Source of the DNA: Prochlorococcus sp. AG-459-B06
GTDB lineage: Bacteria > Cyanobacteriota > Cyanobacteriia > PCC-6307 > Cyanobiaceae
NCBI GenBank assembly: GCA_003209475.1
Contig: QCQY01000011.1
Span: 1 to 47,297, forward strand
Length of the DNA: 47,297 bases
Reading direction: 5' to 3'
The notes beneath the pieces are model-generated. The model was not told where the DNA came from and did not search any database. It was given only the letters and a program-made list of their open reading frames with translations. The position numbers and the translations under genes were made by a program. This document shows, piece by piece, positions 27,879 to 37,138 of this stretch; positions within the stretch are counted from its first letter, which is position 1; each line of letters starts with the position of its first letter.

Positions 27879-29387
27879 ATGAAGAATAATTTCATAGAAA
27901 ACATAAATGATGAAAAATATTTTTATTCATTGATTGAGGATTTAGAGAACAGCAAAGTTGGATTCTACAGTGTTGGTTTATATCCTGCATCACTAGCATA
28001 CAACTGTGCTATGCATGGAAAATCAAATAATATTCTCTTAGCGCCTAGAGAAGATAGAGATTTGTTAGGTGCTTTCACAAATGATGTTCTTTCTGATATG
28101 GATAATAAGATTATTGAAAAGATTAAGAGGATGGGACATTATTCTTCAGAGGGGAAAAGAAAGTCTTTTGATCTAAAAGATCTCCTCTTGGAATGTGAGA
28201 TAGTTATTCTAGCTTCAAATAGTAATCATATAAAAGATGATGTTAAACATGCTTTAGAACTCAGAAAAACTTTAAAAAGAGAAAATGTGGTTCTTGGTTG
28301 TCTCGTAGGTTCTTTTTGCGTTGACAATAAAAGTAAAAACCCTTTTATTCTCTGTAATAAATATCCAAATTTAGCTTTTTTTACAGGATTTCATCGTCAC
28401 GGAGCTTTACGAAATCCTAATGATAGTTTTACTGCAAATTTCTGCCATCCTGATGCCCTAACTGCTTTAATAGGAGCTCGCATCTTGAATCAATTGTCCC
28501 CGAAAATTCAAGTTTCTCCTGGAGTTCACAATATTGAATGTCAATATATAAAATCTATAAAAAATATCTCATCCATATTTGCAGGTTTTGTAAATAACTT
28601 TCATTCCGATAAGCCAGGAATGCTGCCTAGCATTAATACGATTTTGTTAACTCAATGTTTAGATCAGGCCGCATCAGTATCATTACAAGTTAGAAAAGTA
28701 AATAAATTAGAAAATAAATATCTTTCATTAAAAGAACTTGGTTATGGTGAAGAAATAATTAGTGCAAAGGAAATAATTAATGATAAATTTTGTGAAAAAG
28801 GAGATTATACTTTTTCTCAATTAAATGCTGTTAAGGCTGATGTCTTAGGGAGTATGACTCTACCAACTGAGGGAAAACCAACAAGGAATTTCCAAGCAGG
28901 ACAAGTTTTATCAGATATGCTTTTGCAACTCAATAGATGTCCAAAAGATGTCTCAGAATTTGTAAATTGGTGTAATAAATACTCTCTCAGTCAAGGAGGT
29001 TTAGAAGGTCTAAAATCTTTAAAATTTTGGCCAGACATTTATAAAGAATTCAAAATCAAAAATAATAATTGTTCAATGATTAATCTTATTTATTTATGCT
29101 TTAATGCTAACTCAGAAGAAAAAAAAGAAATTTATAAGGTTTTAATTAGTTCAGAAGAGATCACTAATTTTTGCCAAGAATCTGTGAAATCTGAATTATC
29201 TTTAGAACTAAATGAAAAATTAAAAGGAGATTATCTTTATAATGATATCGAAAATCTTTACAAGAAATTATTTATTAACAAAGAGGAAAATGATATAAAA
29301 CAAGATAACTATAGTAATCAAATTTCTAAAAAATATCCAAGCTATATCAATGTATTGAAAATTATCAATAATTATTTTGACAATTGA
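27879..29387 (+). CDS. GpsA-like protein with altered nucleotide loop and long C-terminal extension
   Basis: A 502-residue protein I place near NAD(P)-glycerol-3-phosphate dehydrogenase by pattern. IKNISSIFAGFVNNF near residue 228 parallels the LKNVIAIAAG segment of GpsA with its catalytic Lys, and GKPTRNFQAGQVL near residue 332 parallels the SRNxxxG substrate-binding box. The N-terminal loop reads YSVGLYPASLA where GpsA has GAGSWGTALA, so two of the three loop glycines are replaced (by Ser and Pro). Residues beyond about 350 form an extension absent from normal GpsA (about 330 residues). It is divergent from stpA and may act in the same pathway. The homology is remote, so function is uncertain. 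Confidence 0.5.
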   Translation: MKNNFIENINDEKYFYSLIEDLENSKVGFYSVGLYPASLAYNCAMHGKSNNILLAPREDRDLLGAFTNDVLSDMDNKIIEKIKRMGHYSSEGKRKSFDLKDLLLECEIVILASNSNHIKDDVKHALELRKTLKRENVVLGCLVGSFCVDNKSKNPFILCNKYPNLAFFTGFHRHGALRNPNDSFTANFCHPDALTALIGARILNQLSPKIQVSPGVHNIECQYIKSIKNISSIFAGFVNNFHSDKPGMLPSINTILLTQCLDQAASVSLQVRKVNKLENKYLSLKELGYGEEIISAKEIINDKFCEKGDYTFSQLNAVKADVLGSMTLPTEGKPTRNFQAGQVLSDMLLQLNRCPKDVSEFVNWCNKYSLSQGGLEGLKSLKFWPDIYKEFKIKNNNCSMINLIYLCFNANSEEKKEIYKVLISSEEITNFCQESVKSELSLELNEKLKGDYLYNDIENLYKKLFINKEENDIKQDNYSNQISKKYPSYINVLKIINNYFDN

Positions 29388-29479
29388 TTATTTATTTAAT
29401 TTACTATAAAGCTAAGTTCTTCATTTATTTACTAATCTTGATTGCGGGGTTAGAATTATTAAGGTTTTAAAAGGTTTTT

Positions 29480-30139
29480 TTGAAAAAGGAATTATCACAT
29501 CGTTCTCATGAACTGAAAGCTCTTGGTTGGAATCAAGAAGATTTAACAAGATACGAAGATTTATGGGACTACAGTCAAAGATGGGGATTAATAAATTTAG
29601 AAAGAGAAGACAGACAGTTTTTAAAGAAAGCTGAAAAGTTACTCCCAAAGATCCAAAATAAAAAGATATCAGTTAAAAAAACTATTGAAGAAAAATCATA
29701 TTATTTATGGTTAAATTTTTACCTAGATGAAATTAATATTTTTATTAATTCTAATCTTCCAAAAAATAAACATGGTGTTTGGACACTCTTAATTGAAGAG
29801 GAAATAAAACTTCTCAAGGAATTACAACCAGTTATGGGTCTTCCAGATACTTTAAAAGCCAAGAATCTATTTAAAAATAGAAAGGAGCTAATAAATAAAG
29901 CTTTTAGCGAATTCGACGCTAATAATAACGATAAGGTTTTCAATTTTGATGATGCTTTGAACAACTCTGAAAAAAATGTTGGTAAGAATTGGAAATCAAT
30001 TACTGAAAAAGATCCTGAAGCTAATAAAACTTTTCCAATAATAGATTCTGCAAATATTGAGAAACTTAGATCTACGATAAAAGAGGATTTGAGTTTATAT
30101 ATGAAAGACAATTACCCTTCATTAAAAAAGGATTTATAA
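29480..30139 (+). CDS. Conserved protein of unknown function, charged helical
   Basis: A 219-residue soluble, highly charged, mostly helical protein. The N-terminus has LSHRSHELKALGWNQEDL and YEDLWDYSQRWGLINLEREDR, rich in Trp/Tyr. The middle contains FSEFDANNNDKVFNFDDAL, which superficially resembles an EF-hand loop (D-N-N-D-K-V-F-D), but spacing and partner residues are not convincing. The start is TTG with AAAGG about 6 bases upstream. No family is recognised. Confidence 0.65.
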   Translation: MKKELSHRSHELKALGWNQEDLTRYEDLWDYSQRWGLINLEREDRQFLKKAEKLLPKIQNKKISVKKTIEEKSYYLWLNFYLDEINIFINSNLPKNKHGVWTLLIEEEIKLLKELQPVMGLPDTLKAKNLFKNRKELINKAFSEFDANNNDKVFNFDDALNNSEKNVGKNWKSITEKDPEANKTFPIIDSANIEKLRSTIKEDLSLYMKDNYPSLKKDL

Positions 30140-30195
30140 ATATTTATCTATTTTTTGTTTTTTTTTGGGACTTTTTTAAGTTAAATAGATAGTAG

Positions 30196-31539
<1,344 letters not shown>

Positions 31540-31552
31540 GAAAGAAGATTTA

Positions 31553-32443
31553 TTGGCTTTAATAATTCCTAGTAACTATCACAAGATTAGTGATGTTGAG
31601 AAAAATCATATATCTTGGATCGAACCAGAATTGGCAAAAAGACAGGATATTCGTCCTCTTAGAATTGGTATTTTGAATATCATGCCTCTTGGCAAGCAGT
31701 ATGAATTTAACTTACTACATCCACTTGGTTTATCTCCTCTACAAATAGAGCCAGTTTGGATAAAGCTTAAAACTCACTCTTATAAAACATGGGATCTTAA
31801 TCATCTAAATAATCTATATATAACTTGGGAAGAAGCAAATAATCCAGAACCTTTAGATGGAATCATTATTACTGGAGCACCTATTGAGCATTTAGCCTTT
31901 GAGGATGTGAAGTATTGGGATGAATTTGTGAAAATTGTAAATGAAGCTAGAAATTCTTGTGCGAGTACTCTTGGATTATGTTGGGCTGGCTTTGCGCTGG
32001 CTTATTTGGCAGGGGTAGATAAGAAAGTTTTTGATAGGAAATTATTTGGGGTATTCCCTTTAAAAAGTCTTGTCCCTAGCCATCCTTTGATGGGTACACA
32101 AGATGATGAATTTATTTGTCCTCAAAGTAGATTTGCAGGATTACCAGATTTGGAGATGGAGAAGGCTCAAAAAGAAGGGAAATTGAATTTGCTGGCTTAT
32201 GGAGAAAAAGTAGGATATTCAATATTTGAATCTTATGATCAAAAACAACTTATGCATTTAGGTCATCCTGAATATACTGTGAATAGAATTTTTAGTGAAA
32301 TTGAAAGAGATAAAGAAAAGGGAGATGTTCCTCCTCCTGAAAATTTTGATCTAAATAGTTCAAAAACTGCTTGGAGATCACATAGGAATTTGCTTTTTCA
32401 GCAATGGCTTTGGTTTTGTTATCAACAAGTTAGTCTTAATTAA
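31553..32443 (+). CDS. metA: MetA family homoserine O-acyltransferase (probably acetyl-specific)
   Basis: A 296-residue MetA-type enzyme, read from TTG at 31553 because AGGAAAG lies about 8 bases upstream and the remaining product starts MALIIPSNYHK. A longer frame reaching back to 31511 would overlap metY. Catalytic Cys is in TLGLCWAGFALAYLAG, His in LMHLGHPEYT, and the Glu of the triad follows at HPEY. ITGAPIEHLAFEDVKYW carries Glu at the position where Glu favours acetyl-CoA and Gly favours succinyl-CoA in this family (shown for Bacillus cereus MetA). That fits its MetY neighbour, so O-acetylhomoserine is the expected product. Confidence 0.92.
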   Translation: MALIIPSNYHKISDVEKNHISWIEPELAKRQDIRPLRIGILNIMPLGKQYEFNLLHPLGLSPLQIEPVWIKLKTHSYKTWDLNHLNNLYITWEEANNPEPLDGIIITGAPIEHLAFEDVKYWDEFVKIVNEARNSCASTLGLCWAGFALAYLAGVDKKVFDRKLFGVFPLKSLVPSHPLMGTQDDEFICPQSRFAGLPDLEMEKAQKEGKLNLLAYGEKVGYSIFESYDQKQLMHLGHPEYTVNRIFSEIERDKEKGDVPPPENFDLNSSKTAWRSHRNLLFQQWLWFCYQQVSLN

Positions 32444-32449
32444 CTCTTT

Positions 32450-34015
32450 TTAATGAGCGCTTTCAGTACCACTTAGTCTCTCAAATAAGTTAAGACTTTC
32501 TTTATTTAATCCTACAATTTCAACTTTAGAACCACCATTCTGGAATTTTCTAATAATTTGCTCAAGAGCAATAACGCCACTTTGATCCCAAATATGAGCT
32601 AAAGACATATCAATTACAATATTTTCTGGATGGTCATGAATTTCAAATCCTTGTAAAAAATAAATTTTACTTACAAAAAATAATTGTCCTTTTACTTTGT
32701 AGGCAGTCAAATTATTTTCTTTAACTCTTGAGACAGTTATAACTTTTGCTACTTTTCTACTGAAAAGAATTGCAGCTAATGCAACTCCAGAAATAACTCC
32801 AAGTGCAAGATTATGAGGTTTTGTAAGCATAGTAACTGCAAAAGTCATAAGCATGACTGCAGTATCGCTTCTAGGTATCTTTCTAATATTTTTTAATCCA
32901 TTTATATCTGCCGTACTTATTGCGATTGTTATCATGATTGCTACTAGAGCAGCCATTGGGATTGCTCCAATCCAAGACTTCAAGAGGATGATCATAATTA
33001 GGAGAGATATACCTGAAGAAAGGGTTGATAGTCTTGATTTGCCACCATTTTCAGTATTCATTACAGATTGCCCAACCAAGGCACATCCTGCCATTCCACC
33101 AAATAAAGATGCCACAATATTTGCGATTCCCTGTCCTCTTGCCTCTTTATTTTTATTAGAACTTGTATCAGTTACATCGTCTAAAATGTCCTGAGTTAAA
33201 AAGGTTTCCATTAAACCCACAAGAGATATTGCAAGTGAGGTCGGTAAAATTATACCTAGTGTTTCAAAATTAAAAGGTACTTTCCCATTTTCTATTGATC
33301 CAAAAGGCAGAGAAATACTTGGCAATCCATCAGGTAATTTGCCCAAATCGCTAACTGTTGGGACATCTAGATTAAAGAATATGCTTATAAGAGTAATTAC
33401 TACTATTGCGATAAGTTGCGATGGGACTACTTTTGTAATTTTTGGAAGCCCATAGATAATTATTAATCCTAGGATTACGAGGATCCAAACTACTGGAATC
33501 TGAGAATTAATTGGATATTGACTAAAAGTTTGTTCAACTAATCCTTTTGATTCTTTGATTCCTATTCCCAACTGAGGTAGTTGAGCTTGAAATATTAAAA
33601 GTGCTAGTGCATTTACAAATCCACTTAATACTCCTGTTGGCACGAATCGCATTTGGTAGGCAAGTCTTAAATATCCCCAAAGAATTTGGAAAATTCCAGT
33701 TAATATTCCTGCTGCAATTAGATACGGGACTCCTAACCCAGGAGCTTGTGATTCTCCATAAGCAACAAGTCCGGTCATCAAAAGAGCTGTTGAACCTGTA
33801 GCTGAAGTGATCATCCCCCTTCTTCCTCCAACAATCGCAATTGTTATTGATAAACAAAATGCACCAAAAAGGCCAACTTTAGGGTCTACACCAGCTATAC
33901 CTGAAAAAGCAATTGCTTCTGGGATCATTGCAAAAGCAACAACTAAGCCAGAGAGAATATTTGACTTTGGATCATTTAACCAATTTTTTGATAAATATCT
34001 TGAGAAATTTGACAT
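32450..34015 (-). CDS. SulP family anion transporter with STAS domain
   Basis: A 521-residue membrane transporter. About 11-12 helices span residues 20-420, beginning with the SulP start NILSGLVVAFAMIPEAIAFS and GVDPKVGLFGAF. A C-terminal STAS domain (about 440-521) contains NIVIDMSLAHIWDQSGVIAL. SulP proteins move sulfate, bicarbonate or other anions, and BicA of cyanobacteria is a Na+/HCO3- member. The convergent metYA pair (7 bases away) may hint at sulfate, but substrate is open. In STAS domains the loop before the helix often carries regulatory Ser; here it is DQSG. Confidence 0.88.
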   Translation of the reverse strand: MSNFSRYLSKNWLNDPKSNILSGLVVAFAMIPEAIAFSGIAGVDPKVGLFGAFCLSITIAIVGGRRGMITSATGSTALLMTGLVAYGESQAPGLGVPYLIAAGILTGIFQILWGYLRLAYQMRFVPTGVLSGFVNALALLIFQAQLPQLGIGIKESKGLVEQTFSQYPINSQIPVVWILVILGLIIIYGLPKITKVVPSQLIAIVVITLISIFFNLDVPTVSDLGKLPDGLPSISLPFGSIENGKVPFNFETLGIILPTSLAISLVGLMETFLTQDILDDVTDTSSNKNKEARGQGIANIVASLFGGMAGCALVGQSVMNTENGGKSRLSTLSSGISLLIMIILLKSWIGAIPMAALVAIMITIAISTADINGLKNIRKIPRSDTAVMLMTFAVTMLTKPHNLALGVISGVALAAILFSRKVAKVITVSRVKENNLTAYKVKGQLFFVSKIYFLQGFEIHDHPENIVIDMSLAHIWDQSGVIALEQIIRKFQNGGSKVEIVGLNKESLNLFERLSGTESAH

Positions 34016-34045
34016 TGTACGTTTCTTTATAATTAAGAAGTTAAC

Positions 34046-35326
34046 TCATAAAGGAGGTAAAATACCTTGTGGGTCAAAAATATTCTTTAAAGTTTTTAAT
34101 TCATTCATTCTATTTCCAAAAGCTAAGGTAAGTTCTTCCTCATGAGAATGTAAATGATTATGCAATTGGGCCAAGTGAATATTTGGGAAAAACCTTTTTA
34201 ACTTATTCCATGATTTATAAATCCAGTCCAAAACAACTTTTTTTTCTTGAAGATCATTTTTTTTCCATGATGCATAAATCCATGGTTTCCAAGTACTTTT
34301 TCTATGAACAAAAAAACTTGAGCCATGATTTAACTTTTTAGTTTTGCAACCTAGTTGTTGAGAAGCAATATAACAGGAATCATTAGGTTTATTGTCCATT
34401 ATTTCATTCAAACATTCTATAAAAATTGGGATATCATTTTTTAAATCTTCTCCAAGAAGACTAATTACCTCAGAATGGTTATTTGCATTCAGCTCATATA
34501 AATTCAATTCCTTTGGGAAGAAATTTATTTTGTTAAAGTCCTCATATAGTTTTTTTTCTAGAGCGGGAAATTTGTCTAGAGGCATTAAGTATTCTTCTGT
34601 TCTTTTATCCTCTAAATTATTTTTGAGTTCAGCAAATACATATATATAAATTTTTTGGGCATAAATCCATTGAAGACTAATATTTTCTGGAAATTCTTCT
34701 GATAATTGTATTATTTCTGAAAGTTCATTTAGATTTACAAATCCCTCTATGACCTTAATTGGATTAGATTGGAAAGTTTTAAGTTCTATTTCGGTAATGA
34801 TTGAGAAGAAGGGTGCTGCGCCTTTAATCGCTTCCCAAATCAATTGTTCTTTTGGATTTATTTGATTTTTTCTTAAAGAGATAAATGTACCATTACCCAA
34901 GAACCCTTTAATTGATTCAATATTATCAATGGCTAATCCGTAGGCTCTACTAAGTGGGCTTACTCCACCAGTAAGTATATAGCCTGCCCCAGGGAGTTTA
35001 GAAAGTCCGATTGGAAAACTTCGATTATGTTTTTGTAAATGATTTACTAGATTCCCCATTATTACTCCACCTCCAATAGTTACTAAATTGCTTTCTCTAT
35101 CAAGGTGAATTTTACTGTGATTTTTTCTTAGATCAAGAGTTGTAAAACCATTTTTCGCGCAGCTAGAGGTAGTACCTCCACTACATACGCAAAGGTGCTC
35201 AAATTTTTCCTTAGAATAGTTTTCCTTATTAAATAAGGAATCATCTACGTCATAAATTATTTTCTTTAACTTTGCGTCATTTGAGTTAATATTTGGAATT
35301 TCAAGCAAATTATTATTTTTTTTCAC
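34046..35326 (-). CDS. FAD-linked oxidoreductase (BBE-type flavoprotein)
   Basis: A 426-residue flavoprotein of the FAD-linked oxidase (PCMH) fold. The FAD-binding region includes VCSGGTTSSCAKNGFTTLDL, NLVTIGGGVIMGNLVNHLQ and GAGYILTGGVSPLSRAYGL. The C-terminus AFGNRMNELKTLKNIFDPQ is the berberine-bridge-like signature seen in sugar and alcohol oxidases. The His that would attach FAD covalently is not evident. It lies downstream of no other gene on the minus strand (SulP follows 30 bases later) and is divergent from cbiX. The start is GTG. The substrate is unknown. Confidence 0.8.
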   Translation of the reverse strand: MKKNNNLLEIPNINSNDAKLKKIIYDVDDSLFNKENYSKEKFEHLCVCSGGTTSSCAKNGFTTLDLRKNHSKIHLDRESNLVTIGGGVIMGNLVNHLQKHNRSFPIGLSKLPGAGYILTGGVSPLSRAYGLAIDNIESIKGFLGNGTFISLRKNQINPKEQLIWEAIKGAAPFFSIITEIELKTFQSNPIKVIEGFVNLNELSEIIQLSEEFPENISLQWIYAQKIYIYVFAELKNNLEDKRTEEYLMPLDKFPALEKKLYEDFNKINFFPKELNLYELNANNHSEVISLLGEDLKNDIPIFIECLNEIMDNKPNDSCYIASQQLGCKTKKLNHGSSFFVHRKSTWKPWIYASWKKNDLQEKKVVLDWIYKSWNKLKRFFPNIHLAQLHNHLHSHEEELTLAFGNRMNELKTLKNIFDPQGILPPL

Positions 35327-35373
35327 TACATAATATTGATCTTTACTATTATGGTATAAGTAATAATTAAATA

Positions 35374-36528
35374 TTGGATAATTTAGATTCGAAGTTAAAT
35401 AATCAAGTTGCGATTCTTATCTGTGGACACGGGAGTAGAAATAAACTAGCCATTACTGAATTTCAAGAATTAACTAAACTCATTCAAAATAGATATCCAA
35501 ATATTTTAGTTGAATATGGTTTCTTGGAATTTGCTAAACCTTCAATTGTTGATGCGCTAGACAAGTTAAAAGATAATTCTATAAAAAAAGTAATTGCAAT
35601 ACCCGCAATGCTTTTCGCTGCTGGCCATGTGAAAAATGATATACCGAGCTTGCTTATGAATTATTCAAGTAAAACTGGTATTGAAATAATTTATGGAAGA
35701 GAATTAGGTATTAACAATTTAATGATTAGTGCAGCTTGCGAAAGAGTAAAAGAAGTATTTAAACAAAATAATACTCTCAAACCTGAAGAATCATTATTAG
35801 TTGTTGTGGGTAGAGGCTCTTCTGACCCAGATGCCAATTCCAATGTTTCAAAAATTACGAGAATGATCGTAGAGGGTATTGGTTTAGGGTGGGGGGAAAC
35901 AGTTTTTTCTGGAGTAACTTTCCCACTTGTTGAACCTGGCTTGAAAAATGTTGTGAGACTTGGTTATAAAAATATAATTATTTTCCCTTATTTCCTTTTT
36001 TCAGGTGTGCTTGTCACAAGAATAAAAAGGCAAAGTGATTTAGTTGCGATTAATAATCCACATATTTCATTTTTTCATGCAAGATATTTGTCTTCACAGT
36101 CTTATGTGGTCGACACTTTTGAAGAAAGGATTGGAGAGATTCTTAATAGCGAGGGTAAGAATTTTATGAATTGTTCTACTTGTAAATATAGATCAAATTT
36201 ATTTGGCTTTGAAAAAGAAGTTGGAATGGTACAAGAAAGTCATCATGACCACGTAGAGGGTTTGGGTATTAGCTGTGATTTATGTGATCCTGAATGTAAT
36301 GGTGCTTGTGAAATACAAAATCAAATCCCAACTCATAATCAAGGAATATCAAACATAGGAGAAGGTGATTACCCAGAACATGAACATGTCGAGGCTCATC
36401 AACATGAACATAATCATCATCATCATCACCATAGTATTTATCCCAATTCAAAACACCCTTTGGGACCTGTCACGCTTCGCTTGCCTAATGAAGATCAAAT
36501 CTTAAGAAAATCGGTTGAAAATAACTGA
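35374..36528 (+). CDS. cbiX: CbiX-type sirohydrochlorin chelatase with Fe-S motif and His-rich tail
   Basis: A 384-residue chelatase that inserts Co2+ (or another metal) into sirohydrochlorin in the anaerobic route to cobalamin. Two CbiX-like halves are seen: residues about 10-125 (ICGHGSRNKLA, AMLFAAGHVKND) and 140-270 (VVGRGSSDPDAN, FPYFLFSGVLV), giving the long CbiXL form. The tail carries MNCSTCKYR, the MxCxxC motif that holds a 4Fe-4S cluster in Bacillus CbiXL, further Cys pairs (CDLCDPEC), then a run HEHNHHHHHH and HPLGPVTLR. The His tail may store or deliver metal. TTG start; 47 bases from the divergent FAD gene. Confidence 0.88.
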   Translation: MDNLDSKLNNQVAILICGHGSRNKLAITEFQELTKLIQNRYPNILVEYGFLEFAKPSIVDALDKLKDNSIKKVIAIPAMLFAAGHVKNDIPSLLMNYSSKTGIEIIYGRELGINNLMISAACERVKEVFKQNNTLKPEESLLVVVGRGSSDPDANSNVSKITRMIVEGIGLGWGETVFSGVTFPLVEPGLKNVVRLGYKNIIIFPYFLFSGVLVTRIKRQSDLVAINNPHISFFHARYLSSQSYVVDTFEERIGEILNSEGKNFMNCSTCKYRSNLFGFEKEVGMVQESHHDHVEGLGISCDLCDPECNGACEIQNQIPTHNQGISNIGEGDYPEHEHVEAHQHEHNHHHHHHSIYPNSKHPLGPVTLRLPNEDQILRKSVENN

Positions 36529-36880
36529 ATCATCTGTCTCTTTCTCGACTAAGTCTTAATAGACTCAGTGTATATAAGTATTCCTAATATAAAATCTTAA
36601 AAGTATTTTGAGCTAGATTTTCCACAATTTATAGCTTGTTTTCCACGTCCAAATCCACATTGGATTAGAAATCCCAGCAGTTTTAAAAAAAAACAGGACT
36701 TCAACATTATTGTTGACTTTTCTTTGATATCTATTCAATTTCCTTATTTAGAAAGTAATTTTTTAAAAAATCAATTTATAACATGAGTCTCATTTGATAA
36801 TTTGAAATGTTTACATGTAGATTTTTTTTGATGTTTTGAGAAAAAAATATCATTATATCGATGTAAGAAAATATAGATTT
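36529..36880. other. Intergenic gap with a cluster of DnaA-box-like sites
   Basis: Between cbiX and the DUF2811 gene I find no convincing coding frame. Three DnaA-box-like 9-mers occur in the same orientation within 42 bases: TTTTCCACA (36618-36626), TTTTCCACG (36639-36647) and AAATCCACA (36651-36659). The first matches the cyanobacterial consensus exactly. An in-frame TTG at 36836 extends the next gene but is unlikely to be its start. The T8 run at 36822-36829 has no good hairpin. Confidence 0.45.
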
Positions 36881-37138
36881 ATGGATCAAATCAGCCAATC
36901 AAATTTAACTGATAAGAAACTTGTCGGATGTTCATCAATTAAAGTCTCTTTAGAAACAGAGCTTTCAGAAACTCTTTATAACACTATGAAAGATTTTGTA
37001 TTAAGTAACCCAACTTGGGATCAATATAAGCTTATAAATTCAGCATTAGCTTCTTTTCTCGTTCAAAATGGATGTACAGATAATTCTGTTTCTGAAATTT
37101 ATTTAAATCAATTATTTACACCCTCTAAGTCTTTTTAA
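36881..37138 (+). CDS. DUF2811 family small protein
   Basis: An 85-residue protein from ATG 36881. A longer frame to TTG 36836 exists but its N-terminal residues do not look conserved. SIKVSLETELSETLYNTMKDF followed by NPTWDQYKLINSALASFLVQN (each read as two stretches of family consensus) is the DUF2811 pattern, found in cyanobacteria and of unknown function. The helix-rich character and VSLE start suggest a small dimeric, perhaps ribbon-helix-helix-like, fold, which is inference. It overlaps the convergent GMC oxidoreductase gene by 14 bases. Confidence 0.7.
   Translation: MDQISQSNLTDKKLVGCSSIKVSLETELSETLYNTMKDFVLSNPTWDQYKLINSALASFLVQNGCTDNSVSEIYLNQLFTPSKSF

Noticed and set aside
29920-29960. 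EF-hand-like loop in the 29480 protein
   Set aside because: Acidic residues are present, but spacing and the closing Glu do not match a calcium-binding EF hand.
36405-36435. CAT-rich simple repeat
   Set aside because: It encodes the His run of the CbiX tail in frame, a known trait of long CbiX proteins; it is not a separate repeat element.
36790-36829. Hairpin with T8 near 36815
   Set aside because: The ACATGTAGATTT segment looks like the 45143 arm, but the partner arm here is imperfect and no gene ends close upstream.
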